From Cryptomeria japonica (Eukaryota; Streptophyta; Pinopsida; Cupressales; Cupressaceae), in the NCBI RefSeq assembly GCF_030272615.1, contig NC_081412.1, positions 670,370,852-670,434,851 on the forward strand: a stretch of 64,000 nt of DNA. The letters are read 5' to 3'. Below, piece by piece: positions 24,101-32,957 of this stretch; positions within the stretch are counted from its first letter, which is position 1, and each line of letters starts with the position of its first letter. Position numbers and translations under genes: made by a program. The notes below the pieces were generated by a model. The model was not told the origin of the DNA and searched no databases. It worked only from the letters and a program-made list of their open reading frames with translations.

Positions 24101-24612
24101 GTGATCACAGGAGGAATGTCTTGTATAGAGGTAGCCATGATGTTTGATGTAAAGGTAGGTATACTAGCAATAGGAGTTGTCAAAGGAATAGAATGATTGT
24201 CTTGTGTAGGAGGTTGTGTATAACCTAAATTTTCAGCACAACTCTTCATAGGCATCACATTCGAATCCACAATGTGTGCAATACCACGCAAAATATCAAT
24301 TCCATTCTTATCACTTTGAAGCATATGTTTTAGACCCTCAATTAAAGGAAGAGCTTGACTATCAGGGTATTCTTGAGACATCCATTGTCGAAAATCGTCA
24401 AATTGGTTATCCAATTTCGAAAGTTGTTCTACAGAAACCTCATGGAGAGCTTCTTCATCATTAGGAGGATTAGAGGAATTACCCATGTCCTCGTTAAAAA
24501 GGCTATTCAAATTAGGTTCCATCTCCTCAGTAGTTAAACCTCGGAAAGACTTAATTCTACGGCTTCGTCTAACGGGAATAGTGTAAGTAGGGCTTATTGT
24601 TGTAAAACTCAT
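21187..24612 (-). CDS. element V Gag-protease polyprotein, intact, 1141 residues
   Basis: It encodes the capsid and protease precursor of a Tat/Ogre-like gypsy element. Residues 1-130 are charged; 130-265 are rich in Pro, Ser, Asn and Thr. Residues 315-475 form the retrotransposon Gag domain (Y-N-G-K-G-D-P, A-L-Q-W-Y, F-I-Q-Q-F). A C-X2-H-X4-H-X4-C zinc-knuckle variant lies at 579-592. Residues 690-805 look like the aspartic protease, with a D-P-S active-site triplet at 709-711 where D-T/S-G or D-G-G is usual, and the L-G-Y-P-W-L block at 781-786. The Pro-rich, basic C-terminal 330 residues (R-R-K-R-R near 992-996) match no pol domain. It starts 1.15 kb from the primer site and is the longest intact frame in the window. 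The altered protease triplet may mean a weak or inactive enzyme. Confidence 0.88.
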   Translation of the reverse strand: MSFTTISPTYTIPVRRSRRIKSFRGLTTEEMEPNLNSLFNEDMGNSSNPPNDEEALHEVSVEQLSKLDNQFDDFRQWMSQEYPDSQALPLIEGLKHMLQSDKNGIDILRGIAHIVDSNVMPMKSCAENLGYTQPPTQDNHSIPLTTPIASIPTFTSNIMATSIQDIPPVITSHGGNPSSSINPLPSFNPTSSFIPSMSVPIISPQMNMTQGGNSFNHSIPPCSVPLVQSSPMTNYHRVPPPYSLPSFNNITPPSQSNTSNMNSSIEATINNLAQTVSSLQQQIASMNQSKFSVPTFDVASPLSLDIVRAIPPKHVEIPHLELYNGKGDPLTHVKTFQTICTDFAYDQRLLAKLFTRTLRDKALQWYCSLPSYSITSFEQLANAFIQQFQNNISPKVTLIDLMHCKQGVKEKVTDFIGRYKHLYAQISFPVPDNDIQRIFISNLQKDIRDKLLFFEFTSFQQLCTTLHNYQLTVSQMEQSHPMAPSDKGDSSQQPFGKFKPNRDSIKFNENIINNNVNAASGVPPISKFFKKERKYTPLNESLHSIMNKLLEQNVLTLPPIRQIHPAKITSPYFDNKAFCQFHRQPGHDTEKCFSLKGKIQDLIDNNTISVSGVNDKGNTSVAPPNQNLQIFTDPLPSHTSNAIETNDSSLSSDGLVSMTPNVINFVEQQEIPEEPSITFDSSETIRAPDGPLYIVAKVKNTPCRGVLMDPSCMVNVITEEFLFTLQLNQVIYDKTDVIVKLFDAFSSPAIGSITLPIEVHNKSLDVNFAIIPSSEQFHVKLGYPWLSSMKAIASPIHKCLKFPHNGEVVTINHSLFKPAERTSSVPIDYFWPKQFQSLPPRSDHLFKSYQKWKTDMILSLSEPRTPKLDIPIILEKEVLPLKDKTNVFPQEESQPIPMDVTMSIPNKLPKSRPIPPRHDGLGLLPKPKIPPLYGAVPPPSFYREKRPSSSPIIQPKRPQPKHPSAKDENIPPPQSSQLPTKTRRNHSACECRRKRRLRAQVAASQTLQSPKTPSTSIIPFSPQSDIEPKSPKHKMHDGLDPVRVKDPIFINLDDDIDENVTPLASDSEYELVDVDNHLSNEFSKALILAPRQEQCGSEHEHSPCLDLVIAPSAMLDVPPLACSLPSRNIDKQDRGVDDVLD

Positions 24613-25766
24613 GCACTAGAAAGAGAGAGAATATTTTGAATTTAGAGGTCGCAATTTTCAGTAAAATCAGCCAATCTTCTGGATTTAAGCTGTTAAATGC
24701 AATCACAACAGTCTCCCGAAATTTCGGAAAAAAATGTCCGGGACCGTGGCGCCCGGAGTGCAACACGGTCCCTGCAACTTTTTTCAAAATTTGCAGGGAT
24801 GAGAGGTATGATGATTTTAGAGCTAATCTGAAAAAATTGAGTGATTTTATGATCTGTAGATAGGCCAAATTAAAGTTGTAATCTCAAAATTGAACCCTAT
24901 CAAGATAGTCGAAAAATGCAAAAATTTGAATTTTGAAAAAGAGAGGGAAACTGAAATTTTGAATTTTATGATTTTAGAGGGAATGTCAAGAGCAATGCAA
25001 ATTTTGAAATTTGAAAATTGACTCAATTTCACGCAAAATTCAATTTTGAAAGCGGAAATCAAAGTTGTTGTAATTAAGCACTTAATTTCAAAAGTCACAA
25101 AATGCAAGCATTTGAATAAAGCACTAAAAATTTTAATGAATGATGACACACTTTTCAGATTTAGGACAGTAAGAACACAATTTTGACAAAAAATTTTAAT
25201 TTCAATGATTTTTGAATGATTAGAAGCCCTAAACCAAGCAAACACAAGACCAACTTTGACTGTAATTTTGAAAGTGTTATAATTGACAAAATCAGCCAAA
25301 ATTCTGGATTTTAGCAGGAAAATACAACAAGATCTCGCTCCCGAAATTTTGGAAAAAATGTCAGGGACGATGGCGCTCGGAGTGCAACACGGTCCTCGCA
25401 ACTTTTTTCCAAATTTTCAGGGATGAAGGATATTGTGATTTTATTGCAAAATCCAAAGTTACAGCTGATTTGGAGATGTTTTGATTGGTCAAATTACCGG
25501 ACAAAGGTTGAATTAAGAGGGTTTCAAAAATTAGGGTTTTGACACTTAACCACTTAATTTTCATAATTAAAGCACAAATATGAATTGAAAATTTGTAATA
25601 GAAAGGCAGATCTGAAACAGGCATTAACATTTAGACATTTCGCAAGTTCAATTACCAAAAAGAAAATTTAGGGTTTTTATGCAATCACCTCTAAAATTTT
25701 GCAAAAGATCAAACATGGAAATGTAATCAATTTTTTCAGATCTAAGCATGAAAAATCAGAAAGGAT
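24613..25766 (-). other. leader of element V with a duplicated hairpin-bearing segment
   Basis: This is the long 5' untranslated region between primer site and gag. Two diverged copies of a roughly 160 bp segment lie at about 24660-24830 and 25285-25445. Each contains a CCCGAAATTT block, then GGGAC(C/G)(G/A)TGGCGC..., then GAGTGCAACACGGTCC, then a CAGGGATGA block. The inverse halves pair as a hairpin. The position suits a packaging or dimerisation signal. Confidence 0.6.
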
Positions 25767-25785
25767 GTTCACGTCGGGTTCACCA
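25767..25785 (-). other. primer binding site of element V
   Basis: The minus strand reads TGGTGAACCCGACGTGAAC, three bases from the 5' LTR. TGG at the start pairs with the tRNA CCA end. I cannot assign the tRNA with confidence. Confidence 0.75.
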
Positions 25786-25788
25786 AAA

Positions 25789-27018
25789 TGTAAAGCGGAA
25801 AAATCACGATCGAAACCCTAGTTGTTCTCCCCTCTTCCGACTCTAAGGAGAGAGAAGGGAGGTTCGCTAGGATTCGATGGTTTTTCACTTAGGGGAGAGA
25901 CTTTACATTCAAAAGAGGGGTTGAAACTCATAAGATCCAATCCCACGCAATGCAAGATTGGATGCTAAATGAATTTCAAGGGTTAGGAAAGCAAGGCTAC
26001 CCTCTTTTGTAAAGAATGTTGTTAAGGAAATTAAGCTAAGCATGCATAGAAAGTCATAAAGATTCGCTTATAAACTGAGTTCGGGTTATAGGATGAAGCT
26101 GCGGACCTAGAATTAGCAGTAAAATGTCGATACAGCGCTATCCTGCAAATTTGAGCAAAAGTTGTCGGGACGATGGTGCCCGGCGCCACGGTCCTCCGAA
26201 AAATCCGCGAAACGAAGGGGGATCTGTTCGTCTCTGCACAAGGATTCCAGATCTTCAATTTCAGCCGCGTACCTGCAACCTACACACAGAAAAGCGAAGA
26301 CAATTGGGGGGTTAGGGATTGGGGGTTTGCCTTTAGGTCAAACCCCGGTTTTGGAATTAACCAAGAAATGAGCAAGAGCTGTAAATGTAAATGACTGTAA
26401 AACAAGTACTAATACCTTGTTCTAAGGATGTTTGTATCCTTATGTGCAAAGGTTTAGATGTTGTATGTTGTAGCATGTAGTATGTGATCTCCTCTTCAAT
26501 GGTTGAATCCTTGTCTTGAATGCAACACTTAGCCTTGAATGGAGACTTGAGATGATCAATTGCTTGAAGGAATACTTGAATGCTTGAATGCTTGAGTATA
26601 ATTTCCACGCCTTGTACACATATCCTCTTCATATGCCAAATGAGAGAGAAAAATGTAGTTTATATACTTGTCATTTAGGGCTGATAGACTGATTTTCCCG
26701 ACCTTAGGCCGACCAGGGAAAGTTAATTTCCAAATTGCAAACAAAAAGACCCGAGCCCCTTAGGAGACCGGGCCCAAAATAGGACCCAGGGACCAGGGCG
26801 CTGGGCGCCATGGTCCTGGGGACCAGGGCGCTGGGCGCTCTGGTCCCACCTCCCGGGACAGCAGGGTGCAAGGAGGTTTAGGCCAGGGTGCTTGAAAAAT
26901 GCAGTTTTCAGTGTCATGAGCAAGTTTCAGGGTCTTCATTCAGGTTGCGTGTTGCGTCGCCATCGTGAAGACCGAAATGCAGTCGAAATTGCAAGTGTCA
27001 CAATTTTAGGACGCTACA
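25789..27018 (-). repeat. 5' LTR of element V
   Basis: It begins TGTAAAGCGG and ends GACGCTACA (plus strand) and is the near-identical partner of 19202-20447. CTAAC follows at 27019-27023. Confidence 0.93.
26659..26666 (-). promoter_or_regulatory. putative TATA box in the 5' LTR of element V
   Basis: The minus strand reads TATATAAA within GTATATAAACTACA, the only good TATA sequence in the LTR. It lies in the middle third, as expected for a U3 promoter. The same box is at 20072-20079 in the other LTR. Confidence 0.5.
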
Positions 27019-27023
27019 CTAAC

Positions 27024-27110
27024 ACATACAATTCCAGATACCAAGAAATGATGTGATTCATCAATTACATAAATTTTGGAATAGAGAATCAATAGATTCT
27101 ACCAATACCT
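27024..27110 (-). repeat. left LTR of element II, second segment (truncated)
   Basis: It continues the LTR with ACATACAATTCC... to ACCAATAC, matching 28990-29083. The partner LTR carries on for several hundred bases, so the inner part of this LTR and the adjoining 3' end of the element have been deleted. Confidence 0.75.
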
Positions 27111-27118
27111 ACATAGAT

Positions 27119-28493
27119 TTAATTTTCAACCTTCTCATAGACATCTACATTACTTTTTGTGTTCTCTTGTCTCAATGATTCCTCTTCATCACACTCTTCA
27201 TGAAATTTGAAAACTTCATACTTAGGTGGCATGTATGATAAAGAGTGGATGCTTGATGGTTCATCTTCTTTCACTCGGGGTTGATCTAGAAGTTCAGTAA
27301 AAGTCTCCATTTTTTAAGATAAAGAATAGTCTAAAAAATTGTACTTACAGTTGCTTCTCCATTGGTCATATCCGTACAAGGTTGTCCACTAGGTATTATA
27401 CCTTTGATTTCCTTGGAAAAGTTTTCATCTTCAACTGTTAGTGATGGATGAATGAGAATATCTTCTACACATAGAAATTCATCGTCAGAAGAATTGAGAG
27501 ACCAAGTTGGAATGAAGATTATAGGGGTTTCATCTTCATGCATGTCTTCATCATTGTTTTCAAGTTGGGGTTGCAAACAAGACTTGAAATCACTTGATAC
27601 CTCTTCTTCAAGTTCCTTGTTCTTAGGTTGATGGAATATTTCTTCAGTGCAATACTTATGAAATGCTCCAACACCATCTTCTTTTTCTTCTTCACACACT
27701 TTCTTTTCATCTTTCTTTTGACATGTATCCTTGTGAACCGATATGACTTCATCTTCCTCAACACATGCATAATGTGATGGATCTTTTTCAAAACTTGGAT
27801 CACAAGACATCTCATCAGGAATGTGCACACCTTCAAGAAGATAATTTTCTCCCTCTTCTTTTTGTTCAATCTCTTGCAATGTTTTAAGCAGAGAAGGATG
27901 CACTTTGTCATGACCAAGTTTCCTATTTCCATAGAAGCTTTTCAAAAACTTGATATGTGAAATGGAGAATCTAATTTTGTTGGGAAATAGGTGGAGGAGA
28001 ATGAGCATCATCATTATTATCCATTGTTGATTCAAGAATACAATCATGAGCAAAAATTTGGTTCTCTCTTCCATCTTTTTCCTCAATCTTTTACAGAGTC
28101 TAGAGTAGAGAGATTAATTTTATGAAGATCAAGTTTCTTTCCATCATAGAAACTTTTCAAGAAGTTGACTTGTTCAAGATTATCAAGACTTTGATTCTAT
28201 TGAGCAACTAGTACAAGAGAAATATTAGTTTTGTCTTCATCTTTCTTGATTGTTGACTTGGGTAAATGATCACAAGCAAGAAAACCAATCTCTTTTCCAT
28301 GCTTTTTCTCAATATCTTGCAACAATTGACATAAAGAGGGATGAATCTTATCAGGACTAAACTGCATGCCACCATAAAATATCTTCAAGAACTCAACTTG
28401 TATGGGCTCATCAGGAACTTGCTTCTTTTGATATGAGTAGTCTTCATCATCACTTTCACTGTCACTTTCCAACTTTCCTTTATACCAAACCAT
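27119..28493 (-). pseudogene. element II coding remnant with an internally repeated acidic protein
   Basis: Three open pieces (28197-28493, 27331-28086, 27119-27310) form one decayed reading region on the minus strand. It begins M-V-W-Y-K-G, about 110 bases from the primer site. A motif of the form F-L-K-x-F-Y-G-G...D-K-I-H-P-S-L-x2-L-Q-x-I-E-x-K occurs three times, the middle copy degenerate. The rest is rich in Glu, Asp, Lys and Cys. I do not recognise the family. By position it takes the place of gag or of the extra first frame of Ogre/Tat elements. No pol remains. Confidence 0.55.
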
Positions 28494-28590
28494 TGTTTAG
28501 AATTCGATCTTTTAGAGAGAGTCGCCAACCTTCATTTTGAAAAAAGGTACCTTAAAATTTCAAAGGAACAAGACACGCTAGTATTTTGCT

Positions 28591-28607
28591 TCCTAGCAAA
28601 GTCGCCA
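28591..28607 (-). other. primer binding site of element II
   Basis: The minus strand reads TGGCGACTTTGCTAGGA just inside the right LTR. TGGCGAC followed by a similar stretch is the primer-site form seen in many Tat/Ogre-type gypsy elements. This fixes the orientation of the element as minus. Confidence 0.7.
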
Positions 28608-28610
28608 AAA

Positions 28611-29690
28611 ATCTATTGGTAAATAGATTTGTCACTATGGTTGTCTATCTGAAACTACCCCTGTTTGCCTGAAGAGCAGTGACAAATGTTCCAACAGTTG
28701 GAGAGATTGTATTAAAACCACAATCTTCCTCTGCGTTTGAGAGGGGCATCTCCCTCATATGATGGGGGTATTTGGGATTTTTGTGTACTTTTTATTTGAA
28801 AGTACAAAAAGGAGGCAAAACTAAAGAAAGGTGAATAATAGAAACCTCAATGGCAGATATACAAGCACCAAATAGGATTTCACAAATGATGACATATACA
28901 AAGGGGGTTTAAGCACAAAACAAGTTTAAGATATGTAAGGATGATGAAAGAAAGACAACAAACCTCAACATACGAAGAAATAAGTTGTAATAACACATAC
29001 AATTCCATATACCAAGAAATGATGTGATTCATCAATTACATAAATTTTGAAATAGAGAATCAATAGATTCCACCAATACACAAAAGGATTATCAATTTAA
29101 CATACGAGAAAGAGATAATCACAACACATAAACACATCCAATACATATGAATCAAATGCATTCATTGTTACTCTTTTGAAAATATACAAGTCCAAAAGCT
29201 TTGAGTAGCAAATGTGAAAACCAAAATTTCTTTAAAGTTTCTCTACAAAATCCTGTAGAGTTTCCCCTTTGTACAAAGTTCCCCCCTTTACAATGCTATG
29301 AGTTTCATATTTATAGACTCTTTGTTGCGTAACTACCCATTTCAGGTTTATAACTAACTCAGTTTGAGCAAGGTATTTATTTATACAATTTGAAGCATTC
29401 AAAGATAATCTTTAATGAAGTTAGAAACTACCTTACTTTTATGCAAAAACAGTCAAAATTCTAACTTTGACTTAAAATAAGTGATATGGGTCACTTTTAC
29501 AAAATGAGCATTTAAAATTTGTAACTTTGGATGAAGGAACAAGTCATTAGTTCAGTTGAGCTGAGAATCGTGTCTTCTTACAATCCATGAGTTGCCTTCT
29601 CAATAATGATTTGGCCTTTGAAGATGCACATTCAACTGTATCTGAAAGCATCTTTTTCCTTACGTGAGCTCTTTATAGTCTTTGTTAGTA
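28611..29690 (-). repeat. right (5') LTR of element II
   Basis: Its first 470 bp align with the split left LTR. It then continues through AT-rich DNA to about 29690; the outer end is estimated from where PPR-like coding similarity begins and is uncertain by about 100 bp. No other gene lies inside. Confidence 0.6.
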
Positions 29691-29699
29691 GCATAGTCT

Positions 29700-31309
29700 A
29701 TCCATAATCTTATGCATTCATATAGAATTCATAACTCATCACAAGTAACACCTCCTCGTGTGTTCAACGCATCTATAAGAGATCAAGGAACACCACTCCT
29801 CACTGGTAGGAAGATTAAAAATTGCACTTTTACAAGAACATGCTATTCCTTATTGGGATTGTGTTTCATGGAACTTGACCTTTGCTTCATATGCTTACTA
29901 ATAACCATTTTGACTATTCATTATCAATCGTTCTTCCAAATCCGCATAACAACTAATGCCATAGGTTGGGAGCATGCCATGTTGTGCATCTCTAATCGAG
30001 ATTATGTTTTTGAGATGAATTTGGAAGAGAATTACCACCCTAGAATCTTTCTTCGATGACTACTTCTATGGATTTGCTACAACATTTTGTTCTCACATAT
30101 AAGTATATCAAATGCATTTGAAGCCTTCTTTCTAAAAATCCTGGTGACATCTTTTAGAGAAGATTCATTCAAGAATCTATGCTTCGTATTTAACATGCAG
30201 GTCTACCAAGGAACTAGCAACTACAACATCTTATAAAATCTCCCGACCATCATGTTTCAATGAATGCCCATTTCTTTTTGAATCTTTTGATCATAATGTA
30301 CCATGAGATGACATTTGCTTTAATAGATGCAATCTGGCAATGACTCACGTGACTTCATAATAGCTCTGAATAAATAACACCGACCCTTAACTTCAATGAC
30401 TATGCTTTTGTTTTGTGTATTGACTTGAATATCTTGTAAAAACCCATAATTTCCCTTATGGTGGCAACAATCGGCCCTTGTATTGGTGGCTTTCATGGAA
30501 TGCTGCGATCTTCTAACTCCTCCTATCGAAAACTTTTACTAATGGTTGTGATCTATATTGATTTCAATATCCATGAGCATCTTTTTGGTGACCTTTCTTT
30601 GAAAAAGTGGCTCTTCAATCTCCTATCTCTGCACCACATGAGATGACACCTCCATGAAGAATTCAGTCAAAAACTTTGTGTGCTATGACTATTCTTACAC
30701 ATGTTTTGCATGCATGACTATGGGAGGTTTATATACTATAATATCTGACAAAAATGTCTTTGCCAACCTGCTTTGATGGATGCCCATAATCTATTCCAAA
30801 GCTTCCTTTATTGTGTGCACAGGGGGAGAAAAAAAACAAAAAAAAGGTGGCAGAGTTGGTGGAATCGGCTTTATGCCTTCAAGTTGCATTTTCTTCAAAT
30901 TTTTCCAAAGCCTTTTCAACAAATCTATTTTGCGCAGAGACTGCAATCATTACATTGCATGAGATGACATTCTCTTGAGGCATTTTATAAAACAATTCAT
31001 GTGCTTTCTCTATGCTTCCAGATTCAACATACATGTCCATCGTAGCACTTCCAACCATGATATTTGACTGAAATCTACCACCATTATGCTTCAATGAACA
31101 TCTTTATGATGTCCTAAATCTCGCGTTTTGGCATAATCAGGAAGGATGCTACGAAAACTTGTGGAATTCGGCTATACACTAGCCAATCATGTTTGCCTCA
31201 AAGTTTTGAATGTGAATATCTTAGAATCATCACATTCCATGAGACTACATTTCTGATGCATTCTATCAAATGCTTAACACGCATTTTCTATTCCTCCACA
31301 TGATCCTTG
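29700..31309 (-). pseudogene. PPR protein pseudogene, C-terminal part
   Basis: The open piece 30879-31094 encodes V-G-S-A-T-M-D-M-Y-V-E-S-G-S-I-E-K-A-H and N-V-I-S-C-N-V-M-I, the core of a plant PPR (PLS-type) motif pair. Decayed repeats of the same kind can be followed on the minus strand over the rest of the stretch (for example A-H-K-V-F-D). PPR proteins bind organellar RNA; this copy is full of stops. The gene is intronless as is usual for the family, and is cut by element III. Confidence 0.72.
31305..31309. repeat. target-site duplication of element III, left copy
   Basis: CCTTG precedes the LTR terminus TGATGGAC and recurs at 38673-38677 after the other LTR. Confidence 0.9.
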
Positions 31310-32405
31310 TGATGGACTTGAAAAGCACTGAGGGGGGGTGAATCAGTGACACTAAAACAAACACAACTTCAAACACTAACTGGTAGATGAATTTAACCAA
31401 GCATTTAAACAAAATACATGCTATCCAAAATGAAATAACAACATCCACATAAAGTAGAACATCCCCATAACACAAGTGTTTATACGTGGAAAACCCAAAT
31501 AGGTAAAAACCATGGTGAGATGGAATTCACAAGTTAACTATTTGCATTAATAGATAATTGACCGGTTATGGCCTTACAAAGTGCTCTGCTAGGAGTGAAT
31601 TTTGTTAGAGATCCCAAGTTTGATTAGAAGCTTATACCCTATTAAGAGTAACCTTGCTGGAGGATTTTAGACTCCAAACTATTAGATCACCTTGTTAGAG
31701 GATTTGTACAATGAAGCTTGTTAGAGCTTACCTAGTTAGGGGATTTGATTATGTTGTAATGATTAGAAAACAACAAGAGTGGATTGATTTGTTTTGAGTA
31801 GCACAATATTTGGTTGATCAGATCCTTCTAAGTACATTCAACATTGTTCTTCATCTTAACACTTATCGCTCTTCAACAAAAGCTTTCACTCTAGATGCAT
31901 ATCAGTATCCGCATACCATCATCCTCTATTAGTCTCAAATGATTCACTAAGATTTCTTTAAATAGACATTCAAATCTTATGTCGGCCATAGGAAATCATA
32001 ACACAATTTCCTAGCTACAGTGTATCTAGACCAGTAGTCATAACTCATCACAAAAATGACTGTCAAGAAGTCAATGCTGGTAACTCATCACAAAAATAAA
32101 TACCGGTTAGAACAGTCGAAACCGGTTGGGACAAAGTGTGTGAACCGTTGTCTTGGAATCTTCTACTTGATCTCCATCTTCATTTTGATCTTTATTTTGA
32201 TACCGACTTAATGTAACCATAGGTTATCTCTTAACCACATGCCAGTTGATACAAAGTACCAATTAAAGACAGACCTTAAACATACCAGTTAACAGTGTAA
32301 ACCAATGAAGTTACGCTGGTAGTCATTGTAATCATATGTGTGTGTGAGAGTGTTTCATCAATGACAACAAGTGATGAATACATTACAATCATCATCAATC
32401 CAACA
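31310..32405 (-). repeat. 3' LTR of element III
   Basis: It starts TGATGGACTTG and ends CAATCCAACA on the plus strand; the partner is 37557-38672. Confidence 0.92.
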
Positions 32406-32420
32406 ATCTCCCCCTTTGGC
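32406..32420 (-). other. polypurine tract of element III
   Basis: The minus strand reads GCCAAAGGGGGAGAT, identical to the tract of copia I and IV. Confidence 0.85.
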
Positions 32421-32957
32421 ATTGATGGCAACACTTAGAAATTTTTTAGAGTAATACAATACTGCTAAATGTGCATACACAACATATTTACATATGTACT
32501 CATATTCTCCTTTTTAATGCAATACTCCCCCTTAATATATGCATAAATATAAAATTTTCAAAAAACACACATATATATTACTCCCCCTTTGACAACAATG
32601 CCAAAATGATAAAGTAAAATATATACATATAGATAGAAAATTTGTATCAAAGTGTTCAACATATAATACAATTTTTTTTTAAAGTTCATGCATTGGCTAA
32701 TCGCATAAAAATATCATTGAAATTCTGCTTCATCTAGGATAAAGCATTTTCCCATGATTCCAATATGTTAGCAGTGTACTCAGAGGTAGACATCAACTGG
32801 GAATTGAATTCTTCTATTGAGTCTAATGTGCAGGTTTCAGGAGTAGGCTCTCTAAGGAATTCGACCTGTGAGGTGAGCTGACTCTTGAGCTCTCTTAGAG
32901 ATCAAAATCTCTTAGCCTTCTCATTATCATTCATGTTCATTCTATCATGAAAATCAT
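32421..32957. other. 3' non-coding region of element III
   Basis: AT-rich sequence with repeated ACTCCCCCTT runs (purine runs on the minus strand) lies between the long frame and the polypurine tract. No gene is seen. Confidence 0.6.

Larger units (their letters stand above)
19202..27018 (-). mobile_element. element V: young non-autonomous Ty3/gypsy-type LTR retrotransposon with gag-pro only
   Basis: It is 7.8 kb with LTRs of 1246 and 1230 bp (TGTAGCGTCC...CCGCTTTACA in element orientation), a tRNA-type primer site, a polypurine tract, and a single intact 1141-codon frame for Gag and protease. There is no RT, RNase H or integrase, so it depends on another element's enzymes. The two LTRs differ at few positions, so the insertion is recent. 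It sits inside the left LTR of element II with a CTAAC duplication. Confidence 0.93.
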
